From: Methylomonas rhizoryzae
GTDB lineage: Bacteria > Pseudomonadota > Gammaproteobacteria > Methylococcales > Methylomonadaceae
Assembly (NCBI RefSeq): GCF_008632455.1
Contig: NZ_CP043929.1
Coordinates: 2,976,001-3,040,000 of the forward strand
DNA length: 64,000 bases
Direction: 5' to 3'
Below, in pieces: positions 24,901-33,475 of the stretch (position 1 is its first letter; every line of letters begins with the position of its first letter). The notes below the pieces were generated by a model that saw only the letters and a program-made list of their open reading frames with translations, did no database searches and had not been told where the DNA came from. Made by a program: the position numbers and the translations under genes.

Positions 24901-26514
24901 TCATGCCGCCATACCCCATGTTCTATCATTTGCCGCCGCTCCAGCCGGCACGGCATTGAAAGTGCGGTCGTTGAAGTGTTCCAGGATGGTCAGTTTGTCG
25001 GCCAGGGTGCTGGTGTCGCTCCAGGCTTTGATGATCGGCTCCAGCAAGACGCATTGGCCTGTGCGGTCGGCGGCGGCAAAGTCGGTCAACAGTTGCGCCA
25101 AAGCCGGCGACAGGGTGGCGGCTTCGCGCAGTCTGCGCACTTGGCCGGCGTATTGCACGTCGGGCAGAGTTTCGAAGCCGGTGGTGTCCAGCGTATCGGC
25201 AAATAGGCTGTGGAAGGTATCCTGCACCAGGTTGACATCTCCCAAGTTGCCACTGACCTCGCCCAGAGTTCCGCTGCTGCCATCGGTTTTAACGAAGGTG
25301 CCAAGATCGGCTACTTGGTTTCCATTGGCTAAGGTTTGATTGTGCTCAGTGCTTTGAACATTAACAGCCGCTATGCCCAAGCCGCTTAGCGAAAACAACT
25401 CGTTGCCTTGGCTGACACCGTCTTGATTCAAATCCCGCCAAACGCGCAAGTCGGCAAAGCGGGCATCATTAGCGTCGACCACACCGTCGGCGTTGCTATC
25501 CAGATCGCTTAGCGCATCAAATCCGTCGGAGGCCAGTTGCCCATTACTTTTTAAATAGGCGTCGCCGAATAATTCGCGGCCGTTATCTATGGTACCGTTG
25601 CCATTTTTGTCTAATACCAGAAATCCATCATTCGCACCCACCCAGCCGGTGGAGGTTTTTATTCCGTCGGCGTCGTGGTCGAAGTAAACGGGGTTGGCGG
25701 TGTCGATGCCGGTGGTTTCCAGGCCATCGCCGTCCAAATCTAACGTTAAAGGATCGCGGCGAGGTTGGATAACGGTGGCTGTGATGAATAAGGATGAAAC
25801 CAATAAACTAACGGGTAACTTTAAGATTTCTGGATGATCAAATAAAAACAAAAACTCTTTATTTTGTATATCTCTAAAGTAATCGCCAACACCTTCGCCG
25901 AATCGACCGATCATGGCGGTAACGAATTCACCGGAAGCCATAAATCCTTGTTTCGAGACGTCATAGAGCGCCTCTGTCATGGCGTTTCCGATCAGCGCCG
26001 CCGCCTCACCTTGGGTCAGGTTATTATGGGATTCGCTAGTGGTTAACCGGTCCAATTCCATACCCAAAAACGGGATACCCCAAGTGCCGTCGAAGACATC
26101 GCCGGGTACGGCTTTAGCCCAGGCTCCGTCGAACGCGATACTGGCGCTCAATTGATTATCTCGTAACGCTTGTTCATAGCTGTTGAGAATAAACTGGGTA
26201 TCGGGAAGGTAACCTCTCTCAACTTGTGTCAGATAATTGTCCAAATGATCATGCGCGACAGCGTCGAATTTAGTCTCGTAGGCACCCGGTTCGTTATAAT
26301 CCCACCAGTGCTGCACCAGTTTTTGAAAAAAATAATCGGCGGCATCTCCGCCCCGGCCAAGCACGCCGGCTGCGTTGTCCGCGTAACGGTCGCCGCCGCG
26401 CGCCAAGGCATCCCAGGCCGAGGCATATTGGCCTTGATCGAAATAGGCTCTGGCTTCGGCCACAGCTGCTTGCGGAAGGGTACTTGGGATTAATACGGAA
26501 GATTCGATGGTCAT
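24901..26514 (-). CDS. Short FrpC-module protein, paralogue of the RTX protein without RTX repeats
   Basis: A 537-residue protein. Residues 1-~250 are unique (AEARAYFDQGQYASAWDALA and so on, helical, possibly a toxin or targeting domain of unknown kind). Asp254-Pro255 starts a self-processing module nearly identical, base for base, to that of the RTX gene, followed by the same linker type (LREAATLSPALAQLLTDF). It then stops after HFNDRTFNAV, where the large protein continues (ETFNGRTFRPV) into its RTX region. No nonapeptide repeats and no C-terminal RTX signal are present, so it is either a truncated relative or a protein exported or joined to a partner by other means. AGGAG lies upstream of the ATG. 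Confidence 0.8.
   Translation of the reverse strand: MTIESSVLIPSTLPQAAVAEARAYFDQGQYASAWDALARGGDRYADNAAGVLGRGGDAADYFFQKLVQHWWDYNEPGAYETKFDAVAHDHLDNYLTQVERGYLPDTQFILNSYEQALRDNQLSASIAFDGAWAKAVPGDVFDGTWGIPFLGMELDRLTTSESHNNLTQGEAAALIGNAMTEALYDVSKQGFMASGEFVTAMIGRFGEGVGDYFRDIQNKEFLFLFDHPEILKLPVSLLVSSLFITATVIQPRRDPLTLDLDGDGLETTGIDTANPVYFDHDADGIKTSTGWVGANDGFLVLDKNGNGTIDNGRELFGDAYLKSNGQLASDGFDALSDLDSNADGVVDANDARFADLRVWRDLNQDGVSQGNELFSLSGLGIAAVNVQSTEHNQTLANGNQVADLGTFVKTDGSSGTLGEVSGNLGDVNLVQDTFHSLFADTLDTTGFETLPDVQYAGQVRRLREAATLSPALAQLLTDFAAADRTGQCVLLEPIIKAWSDTSTLADKLTILEHFNDRTFNAVPAGAAANDRTWGMAA
25229..25769. repeat. 541-bp duplicated segment, copy in short paralogue
   Basis: Second copy of the segment at 22967-23507. 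The flanks on both sides differ at once, so the duplication or conversion tract ends close to the module limits: one end is 14 bp beyond the Asp codon of the Asp-Pro bond. Confidence 0.9.
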
Positions 26515-26532
26515 GAAAAAACTCCTTTTGTC

Positions 26533-27207
26533 TTAAATTTGTGGTTGGTTTTTGGATTCAGCAGAAATGAAACTGTCGAGCAAGGCTTTGATTTTTTGGT
26601 CTATTTCGCGCCATTGCGATAAATAAGCTAGCGAGAAAGCGTAATCGAGCTGAAATTGTCCTCGGTAAATCGTAGTGACTTTACAAGAGGGCGATGGCGC
26701 GGGTTCTGGGTCCAGTTCGGGATTTTCGCATCTCATTTCTGTTAAATCTCGAACCGGCTTGTCGTGGCTTAGATAGATATCCTTCATATCGCTCTTAGGA
26801 TCGCGATAATGAAACATGCCCGGCACCAGCGGATGTTCCGGCAATTTGATCAAACGTTTATAAGCGCCATCAAAGTAATACGGCCAGTTAACTCGGTAAT
26901 GCGTCATCATGATCATGACTTTTCTGCTCCAGCCGGGTGTTTTAAATTCGTTCGCCGTTTTTTCGTTATACATCTCCATATCTGGCAACAATGCCTTGAT
27001 GCGGATCGCATCGATGGTTTCCCGTTCGGTTTGCGGCGGCTCCCAGCCTTTGTCGAAGCGGCCTTCCAAGGGGTGGTAAAGCAGCGGCACGTCGAAATCG
27101 ACATTTTCCACCCGGACAGCGTAGTGCCGGTTCCTAGCCTGCTCCATATTTAGTAATTCTTCGCCACATCCCGCTAATAATAAGCACAAACATGCGACGC
27201 AGATCAT
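26533..27207 (-). CDS. Predicted lipoprotein next to the FrpC-module genes
   Basis: The open frame reaches 27306, but an internal ATG at 27207 gives a lipoprotein signal, MICVACLCLLLAGCGEE, with lipobox LAGC, so the mature protein of ~210 residues is probably anchored in a membrane through its cysteine. The body (NVDFDVPLLYHPLEGRFD, WSRKVMIMMTHYRVNWP) is soluble and of no family I can name. It ends 18 bp before the start of the short FrpC-module gene and is the first gene of this cluster. A protective or chaperone role toward the module proteins is possible by position only. If the upstream start is used, the signal would be internal, which is unlikely. Confidence 0.7.
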   Translation of the reverse strand: MICVACLCLLLAGCGEELLNMEQARNRHYAVRVENVDFDVPLLYHPLEGRFDKGWEPPQTERETIDAIRIKALLPDMEMYNEKTANEFKTPGWSRKVMIMMTHYRVNWPYYFDGAYKRLIKLPEHPLVPGMFHYRDPKSDMKDIYLSHDKPVRDLTEMRCENPELDPEPAPSPSCKVTTIYRGQFQLDYAFSLAYLSQWREIDQKIKALLDSFISAESKNQPQI

Positions 27208-27564
27208 TGTTCTTCGAAACCCGATTACATACACGGACAGGATGCTATTGATACCAGTATAAATATAACTAGTGTTACTCGATAATTTTAATATAAAGTC
27301 GCCCATAATTTTCTAAATTTTAATCGTAAATATCTTATTTTACGTATGAATAAAAAATCTTACTTGGCCAATCCATAGCACTGCTTACCGATATATTTAG
27401 TTAATTATCCGTTTAATATATTTAGTCAAGTCGATTAATCGCTAAGCGCTTTGCAAAAAGTTCGCATGTATTGTTTTCAGTCAAGGTTTGTGTCTATCAG
27501 CGATAGAGAGCAAAAATACCTATTGATTTGTTGATAGACGTTTATTCGGTCACGGCTTTTAGCT

Positions 27565-27711
27565 CATCTCGTTATACACAAGTCACCAAGACCAAAGGAA
27601 TCAAGGCTTCATCAATCGGTAAAATCCGATTGAGTCCGCCGCAAGCCAACACAAGATCAATGGCTTGGGATTGGTTTAGTTCTTGTAGTGCCGACTTGTG
27701 TATAAGGCTAT
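27565..27711. mobile_element. MITE-like element with 13-bp inverted ends and flanking direct repeats
   Basis: TTATACACAAGTC (27572-27584) and its exact complement (27693-27705) bound about 108 bp without a coding frame. GCTTTTAGCT occurs on both outer sides (27555-27564 and 27712-27721), as a target duplication would. The six to seven bases between each inverted end and the direct repeat do not match each other, so the exact borders are uncertain. Confidence 0.5.
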
Positions 27712-27719
27712 GCTTTTAG

Positions 27720-27833
27720 CTACTCGAACAATGCGTCTCCTAACGTCGGCAGCAGCCTATAAGCGCACCTTATCGGGTTGACATCAATACGTTTTAAATC
27801 GGCTTCCGGGATCTTTTCGTTTACAAAACTCAT
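27720..27833 (-). pseudogene. Short ORF (37 codons) beside the MITE-like element
   Basis: ATG at 27833 has AGGA eight bases upstream and encodes MSFVNEKIPEADLKRIDVNP and 17 more residues before TAG. The stop codon falls in the direct repeat flanking the MITE-like element. It looks like the start of a longer hypothetical protein that was cut, but the family is not certain. The remainder of the 27208-28385 gap is AT-rich with a small palindrome CTATCAGCGATAG at 27494 and no other gene. Confidence 0.3.
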
Positions 27834-28226
27834 CTTGTTATCCTGTTGCGTGTTGTGAAATCGATTGTGACCATTGGGATCGGTTTTCGGTCTTTTGTAT
27901 GTTCGGGCCATGCCGGTTGAATTCTACGGCTTTTAATTTTTAATTCTGCCAGTTAGAGCATGATTTAGGCCACTAGGCTAAGCGCCTATCAATCATTGGC
28001 TTGTCGTGAGCAGTTTTATCCGTTCAGTGTGGCAAGTGACAAATTCGTCAGTCTGTCACGCCAAAATTGGCAGGTAAAATGGCAGCGACAAGCCGGCAAG
28101 ACAAAACCTGTCTAGGTTTTATCTTGGTTACTTTTCAGCTAAATGCTGCCGAGTTGGCGCTATCGTTTTATCAAGCAGCGGATTCCATCCGTATCGATAT
28201 TGGCTTATGCAGTGATCCGGCAGTAA

Positions 28227-28254
28227 ATGCCCGTTGGCGTTTCATGACGGGCAT
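28227..28254. terminator. Candidate terminator after the efflux operon
   Basis: ATGCCCGT (28227-28234) and ACGGGCAT (28247-28254) form a perfect 8-bp stem with a 12-base loop, 130 bp beyond the end of the outer membrane factor gene. The T-run is short on both strands, so activity is uncertain. Confidence 0.4.
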
Positions 28255-28385
28255 TTTCAAGCGGCAAACTTCGGTTGTCTAACTTAGTAAAGTCGCAGGA
28301 TTGCCCGCTATGAAGTCTTCGTGAAAGCGGGGCCGGCGCGACTAGCCGCGCACGGCTTGCCATTGCCCGAGAGGCGTTACCGGCT

Positions 28386-29783
28386 TCATGATCCCGGCTG
28401 ATACCCATTCAACGCCGATTCGCCCGGCAGTTGCGCCGATGCCGGCTGCCAGCCGCCGCCCAGGGCTTTGAAAAGCTGCACGCTGGCGTTCAATACGTCT
28501 AAACGGGCTTGCACCTGATGGGTTTGGGCAGTGAATACGTCGCGTTGCGCGGTCAATAGGGCTTGAAACTCAATCGCTCCGGCCCGGTAGCGGGCATCGG
28601 CGATGCGATACGCCAATTCGGCTTGGCCGACCGCTTGCTGCAAGGCGGTTTGCCGCAGGCCGGAATATTGGCGCACGGCCGCGGCGTCTTCCACCTCTTT
28701 GAAGGCGGTCAGCAAGGTCTGCTGCCAAATTTCCACCAGCTCGGCGTGGCGGGCACGCGCGTTCGCTAACGCGCCTTCCAAGCGTCCGCCCTGATAAATC
28801 GGCTGCAGTAGCGCGGCCGCCATCGAAACCAGCACGCCGGCCGGCTGCGGATTGGCCAACACCCCGTCCAGGCTCAGCTGCAATTTGGGATAAAAGGCCG
28901 CTCGGGCGATTGCGACGTCGGCGTGGGCCGCCTGCAATTGCCCTTCGATTTGTTTGACGTCCGGCCTACGCTGCAGCAACTCAGACGGTTGCAAGGCCGT
29001 AATCGCCGGAATTTGCAGGCCGGTGAATGTTGCCGCACCGCCTTGTGCTTGCGGTTTGTCGCCCAACAAAATACTGAGCGCGTTATCCGCCAAGGCTTTT
29101 TGTTGTTTAAGCCGTTCTAAATCCGCCTGAGCGTTGGCGCGCAAGCTTTGTTGTTGCGCCACGTCCAAATTCGATACTGCGCCGGCTTTAAAGCGGGCCG
29201 TTACTATGCTCAGGGTCTGCTCGGTATTGACCAAAAAACGCTCGGCAATGCGGATTTGCTCGGCTGAAGCCAACACGTTGAAATAAACTTGCGCCACGTC
29301 GGCGCTGACTACCAAGCGTAAAGCATCGCGCGCAAAGATTGTGCTGAGCCATCTTGCCCGGCCCGCATCCCGCTTGGCGCGATTAGCGCCCCACAAATCC
29401 ACTTCGTAGGCAATGGAAATTTGCGCGAATTTACGCTGAGTATCGCCGGCATCGTTATGTCTGTCCGTCAGCGAGGCGGTAGTGCCGATGCCTGGCAGTA
29501 AATCGGCGCCTGCCAGTTTGGCTTGCGCCCTCGCCTGCTCTACGCGCCGGGTTGCGGCGGCCAAATCGTTGTTATATGCCAGCGCGTGGCTTATCAGGGC
29601 TTCCAGTTCCGGGTCGGCGAAAGCTCGCCACCAGCCGGGATCGAGCAGTGCGGCCGCGTCATTTTGCGCGTAGTGCCAAGCTTCCGGCACATCGGCTTGC
29701 GGCGCTTCAAAAGGCGGCGTCAGGCGGCAAGCGGCCGACAGCCCACTCAGCGCAACCAGATAAAGAAAGTTGCGCAAACTCAT
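28386..29783 (-). CDS. Outer membrane efflux lipoprotein (NodT/TolC family)
   Basis: A 465-residue outer membrane factor. The signal ends in a lipobox (LSAAC, Cys near residue 19), followed by the family's ALISHALAYNNDLAAATRRVEQA and, in the second repeat, QRRPDVKQIEGQLQAAHADVAIARAAFYP and YQGGRLEGALANARAR. The open frame continues upstream into macB, but the start at 29783 is supported by the signal peptide and by the ATGA overlap with the macB stop. It would complete a MacA-MacB-type tripartite pump across the envelope. Substrate unknown. Confidence 0.92.
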   Translation of the reverse strand: MSLRNFLYLVALSGLSAACRLTPPFEAPQADVPEAWHYAQNDAAALLDPGWWRAFADPELEALISHALAYNNDLAAATRRVEQARAQAKLAGADLLPGIGTTASLTDRHNDAGDTQRKFAQISIAYEVDLWGANRAKRDAGRARWLSTIFARDALRLVVSADVAQVYFNVLASAEQIRIAERFLVNTEQTLSIVTARFKAGAVSNLDVAQQQSLRANAQADLERLKQQKALADNALSILLGDKPQAQGGAATFTGLQIPAITALQPSELLQRRPDVKQIEGQLQAAHADVAIARAAFYPKLQLSLDGVLANPQPAGVLVSMAAALLQPIYQGGRLEGALANARARHAELVEIWQQTLLTAFKEVEDAAAVRQYSGLRQTALQQAVGQAELAYRIADARYRAGAIEFQALLTAQRDVFTAQTHQVQARLDVLNASVQLFKALGGGWQPASAQLPGESALNGYQPGS

Positions 29784-31729
29784 TCGGCGGCCAGCGCCAT
29801 GACGGGATCTAAATTGGCCGCTTTGCGCGCCGGCAGGAAGCCGAATAACAATCCGGTGCAGAACGCGCTGGAAAAAGCCAATACGGCCGGAAACGGCGAA
29901 AACACGACGGCCATTTCGAAGCGATGCAACACGCTGGTGCACGCAATCCCGACAACCACGCCGGCCACCCCGCCCAAGGTGCAAACCACGGTGGCTTCGG
30001 TGACGAATTGCAGCAAAATATCGCGGCGGCGCGCACCTGCTGCCATACGAATGCCGATTTCGCGGGTGCGTTCGGTCACGCTGACCAGCATGATGTTCAT
30101 CACCCCTATGCCGCCGACCAGTAAGGAGGCGGCCGCGACGATGCCCAGCATGACGGTGATAGTGCTTTGCGTTTCTTCGGCGGAATCCAAGATGGATGAC
30201 ATATTGCGGATGCGAAAGTCTTCGGTCTGATGCCTGGCCAGCAATAAGGCTTTGATCGCCTGCTCGGTGTCGTCTATGTGGGTCACATCCGTCACCCGCA
30301 CGGATATGCCGTTCAGATAATTGCGGCCGAATAAACGGATCAAACCGGTCGTCAAGGGTACGAACACCGCATCGTCGCGGTCCGTGCCTACCGGCGACGC
30401 GCCCTTCGGACCCAGAACACCGATGATTTCGAACGGAATGTTTTGAATCAGCAGGTAACGCCCTATCGGATCGCTGCCGTCCGGAAATAGCAGTTCCAGC
30501 ACGGTTTGTCCCAACACCACGACCGGGGAATAGCGTTGCATGTCTTCGTCGCTGAAAAAGTTGCCGCGTGCCAAGGGCCAATCGCGCACTTGCGGCATGC
30601 TGGGCGCCACGCCTTGTACGCTGCTGGCATAATCGACGTTACCGACCCGCAAGGTCATGCGGGCGCTACGTTCCGGCAAGGCCCACGCGACGTTGTCCAG
30701 TTCTTCTATGGCTTCGGCGTCCTCCGGCGTTAAGGTGGCGATGTCGGAACTAGTGCGCAAAGCCGGCGCTCCAGGCCGTATGGTTAAAATGTTGGTTCCC
30801 ATCGCCGTCATTTGCGCCATCACCTGCTGACGGCTGCCCTCGCCAACCGCCATCATGGTCACGACCGCGGCCACTCCGATCACTATCCCCAGTAAAGTCA
30901 AAGCGGTACGAAACAAATTGGCTCTTAGCGCGCGCAACGCGCTGGTACCGGCTTCCTGCAATTCTTCCAAAATATCGAACGCATCAGGCGTCACTTCTCG
31001 CCCGGCCGCGGTTGCCGGTTTAGCTTGACGGCGGCCGGAATCGGCGACGATGAGGCCGTCACGAATGTGAATCATGCGCTGGGCGTACTGCGCTAACTGT
31101 TCGTCGTGGGTGATTAGTAAAATGGTGCGGCCTTGCGCGTGCAGGCGACGCAACAAATCCATCACCTCCAGGCCGCTACGGCTATCCAGCGCTCCGGTAG
31201 GCTCGTCGGCCAGAATCACCGGCGGATCGTTCATCAATGCGCGAGCGATAGCGACTCTTTGTTGCTGGCCGCCCGATAATTGCATGGGTTTGTGGCCGGA
31301 ACGCTCGGCCAGTCCCAGTTGTTGCAGCAATTGCATGGCGCGGGCTTGCCGTAGCAGTTTGCTTTGGCCTGCGTACAAGGCCGGAATTTGTACGTTTTCC
31401 GCCGCAGTGGCGGTCGTCAACAGATTGTAGCGCTGAAACACGAAACCGAAAGTTTCTCGCCGCAACGCCGCCAGCTGATCGGCATTCAAAGCCTCGACCG
31501 GGCGCCCGGCAATCCGGTAACTGCCTTGATCGGCGCGGTCCAAACAGCCGATCAGATTCATCAAGGTCGACTTTCCGGAACCGGATTGGCCGACGATGGC
31601 GACGAATTCGCCCGGCCAGATGCTCAAAGATACCCCGCCCAACGCCGTTACCAGGGTATCGCCGGACAGGTATTGGCGCCTGACTTCTCGCAATTGCAAT
31701 AAAGGAATCTCTATCGTTTCAGAGCTCAT
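29780..31729 (-). CDS. macB: MacB-type ABC efflux ATPase/permease
   Basis: A 649-residue fusion of an N-terminal ABC ATPase (Walker A GQSGSGKST, signature LSGGQQQRVAIARAL, Walker B ILADEPTGALDS) and a C-terminal FtsX-type permease with one helix before (~residue 275-300) and three after a large periplasmic domain. MacB pumps macrolides, peptides or lipids through MacA and an outer membrane factor. The start at 31729 gives an ATGA overlap with macA and removes 25 unlikely upstream codons. Three genes, macA-macB-OMF, form one operon. Confidence 0.93.
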   Translation of the reverse strand: MSSETIEIPLLQLREVRRQYLSGDTLVTALGGVSLSIWPGEFVAIVGQSGSGKSTLMNLIGCLDRADQGSYRIAGRPVEALNADQLAALRRETFGFVFQRYNLLTTATAAENVQIPALYAGQSKLLRQARAMQLLQQLGLAERSGHKPMQLSGGQQQRVAIARALMNDPPVILADEPTGALDSRSGLEVMDLLRRLHAQGRTILLITHDEQLAQYAQRMIHIRDGLIVADSGRRQAKPATAAGREVTPDAFDILEELQEAGTSALRALRANLFRTALTLLGIVIGVAAVVTMMAVGEGSRQQVMAQMTAMGTNILTIRPGAPALRTSSDIATLTPEDAEAIEELDNVAWALPERSARMTLRVGNVDYASSVQGVAPSMPQVRDWPLARGNFFSDEDMQRYSPVVVLGQTVLELLFPDGSDPIGRYLLIQNIPFEIIGVLGPKGASPVGTDRDDAVFVPLTTGLIRLFGRNYLNGISVRVTDVTHIDDTEQAIKALLLARHQTEDFRIRNMSSILDSAEETQSTITVMLGIVAAASLLVGGIGVMNIMLVSVTERTREIGIRMAAGARRRDILLQFVTEATVVCTLGGVAGVVVGIACTSVLHRFEMAVVFSPFPAVLAFSSAFCTGLLFGFLPARKAANLDPVMALAAE

Positions 31730-32925
31730 AAGCGTGCTGCGCCGGGCAGTGCGAATGCGTCGGATGTTTTCTTGCCGTTGCGCTTCTGTCCGGGCAAGGA
31801 CCATACCGATAATTGATCGCCGGCCTGCACGCCCTCCAGCACTTGCGCGTAACGCCGATTGCGCAAACCGATATGCACGATTTTTTCCTCCGCGCCTTGC
31901 GCGGTCAGCCGTTTGATCCGGTAAGCCTTTCCGCCTTGCCGGTCGGCTTCGGGCACACGCTGTCCGAGAGCGGACAAGGGAATTAAGGTCGCTTGCCGGA
32001 CGCTTGCCAGCAGAAAAAACATTTGGGTGCTCATACCGGACATCAATTGCCGGTCTTTGTTGTCCACATCCACCAGCACGTTGTACAACACCACATTATT
32101 GACGATTTCGGGAGACGGCAGTATTTGCCTTATCTTGCCGTACCAACGCCTCTCACCGGCGCCTAAGGTGGTGAAATACACGGCCATGTCCGGCCGTAGC
32201 CGCATGACATCGGCCTCCGCCACTTGCGCGCGCACGGTCATTGCATCCAATTTTGCCAACTGCATGATCAGCGGCGTGGTTTGATTGGCGTTCAGGGTTT
32301 GTCCCAAACGCGCCGTGCGACTGACGACGGTACCGTCCATCGGCGCAAAGATTTTGGTAAAGCCGAGGTTGGTGAGGTCGCCGTTTAAGGTCGATTGCAC
32401 TTGTTCGATTTGCGCTTCAATGGCTTGTGCGGTGGCGAGGGCGTTTTTTAGGTTAAATTCGCTATTTTGGTAATCTTGCAGACTGACTCCGTCGCCGGCG
32501 ATCAGCTCCCGGTTCCGTTCAAACTGCTGTCTAGCGAATATCACCTGGGCTTGCTGACCGGCTAACTGGGCTTTCAAGTTTTTAATGTTGGCTTCGTCGG
32601 CCTGTACCCTGGCCGCATAAACGCGGGGATCGATTTCCGCCAACAATTGACCGGCCCTGACATTGTCGCCAATGTCTACGTATAACCGGTGCAACTGGCC
32701 GGTGACTTGCGCACCGACGTCGACGTATTCTTTCGGCTCCAGCTTGCCTTGCGCAGTGACGTTTTCTTCGATATCGCCGACGATCACTTCTACGCTATCT
32801 TGAGTTTGCTTTGCGTTATCGCCGCTGCCGGAAAAAACAGCGACGACCGCCGCGAGCGCAAGTATCGGCAACACTAGCCAAGCGGCTGCGCGTGAAGCTA
32901 ATTTCAACAATGGACGGCCTGGCAT
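31726..32925 (-). CDS. macA: MacA-type periplasmic adaptor subunit
   Basis: A 399-residue membrane fusion protein. One membrane anchor at ~residues 10-30, lipoyl half-motif (GKLEPKEYVDVGAQVTGQL), a coiled-coil hairpin (~100-180), second lipoyl half (IFAPMDGTVVSRTARLGQTL), then beta-barrel and membrane-proximal domains with TLIPLSALGQR. It bridges MacB and the outer membrane lipoprotein encoded next. First gene of the operon. A weak REP-like CAGCCTGTCGAAG lies upstream at about 32955. Confidence 0.93.
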   Translation of the reverse strand: MPGRPLLKLASRAAAWLVLPILALAAVVAVFSGSGDNAKQTQDSVEVIVGDIEENVTAQGKLEPKEYVDVGAQVTGQLHRLYVDIGDNVRAGQLLAEIDPRVYAARVQADEANIKNLKAQLAGQQAQVIFARQQFERNRELIAGDGVSLQDYQNSEFNLKNALATAQAIEAQIEQVQSTLNGDLTNLGFTKIFAPMDGTVVSRTARLGQTLNANQTTPLIMQLAKLDAMTVRAQVAEADVMRLRPDMAVYFTTLGAGERRWYGKIRQILPSPEIVNNVVLYNVLVDVDNKDRQLMSGMSTQMFFLLASVRQATLIPLSALGQRVPEADRQGGKAYRIKRLTAQGAEEKIVHIGLRNRRYAQVLEGVQAGDQLSVWSLPGQKRNGKKTSDAFALPGAARL

Positions 32926-33057
32926 ATTTTGGTGAAAGTCCTGGTGGGGGCGACGTCGCGAACAGCCTGTCGAAGCGCGACGATGGCATCTCTCCCCCCG
33001 TCAATGCTTTTGATCGGACAGGGGAATTGCCATACCTTCATCCGCATTGGGAAAAAC

Positions 33058-33083
33058 TGAAAAAGGCATCGAATCGATGCCTT
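33058..33083 (-). terminator. Intrinsic terminator after cupin gene
   Basis: Perfect 10-bp stem AAGGCATCGA / TCGATGCCTT (33063-33072, 33074-33083) with one loop base, followed on the minus strand by a TTTTT run. It lies 19 bp beyond the cupin stop codon. Confidence 0.75.
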
Positions 33084-33101
33084 AGTGGAATAAGGGCGGC
33101 G

Positions 33102-33392
33102 TTAAATTCCGTCCGGATAATCGTAGCTATAGTGTTTGCGTAACGGTTTGACGACTTCCCATTGGCTTTCCAAACCGGCCGGAAAGACCACCAAATCGCC
33201 CGGCAAAATGCGTACCGGCTCTCCGCCGGCCGGAGTCACCAAAATTTCTCCTTCCAATACGTAAGCGCATTCGGTTTCGTCGAAATCGATAGGAAATTGG
33301 GATACTTCTTTTTCCCAAATTTCCCAATTGGATACGCCAAGTTCTTCTAATCTTTCCTGGCTGGGGTTGTGCTCGATTTTAATTTGACTCAT
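33102..33392 (-). CDS. Small cupin protein (cupin_3/DUF861 type)
   Basis: A 96-residue single-domain beta barrel: GVSNWEIWEKEVSQFPIDFD leads into ETECAYVLEGEILVTPAGGEPVRI and PGDLVVFPAGLESQWEV, the two cupin motifs of the (S)-ureidoglycine aminohydrolase-like group. Metal ligands are reduced (Glu and Cys rather than a full His set), so it may bind no metal or work as a sensor. Upstream in-frame starts (TTG 33437, ATG 33425) would add up to 15 residues without similarity. A terminator follows. Substrate unknown. Confidence 0.8.
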   Translation of the reverse strand: MSQIKIEHNPSQERLEELGVSNWEIWEKEVSQFPIDFDETECAYVLEGEILVTPAGGEPVRILPGDLVVFPAGLESQWEVVKPLRKHYSYDYPDGI

Positions 33393-33475
33393 GTTATTGA
33401 ACGCAAAAATTAACGGAAGCGACATGGTAGCACTCAAGCCGCTTGCGCTCCAAGGCTTACGCCGGAGATCGGCCG

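Noticed and set aside
28386..30581. 731-codon minus-strand frame as one protein
   Set aside because: The first ~265 codons lie within macB in another frame; the lipoprotein signal and ATGA overlap support the start at 29783.
32926..33060. REP element upstream of macA
   Set aside because: Only a partial match (CAGCCTGTCGAAG) without its inverted partner.
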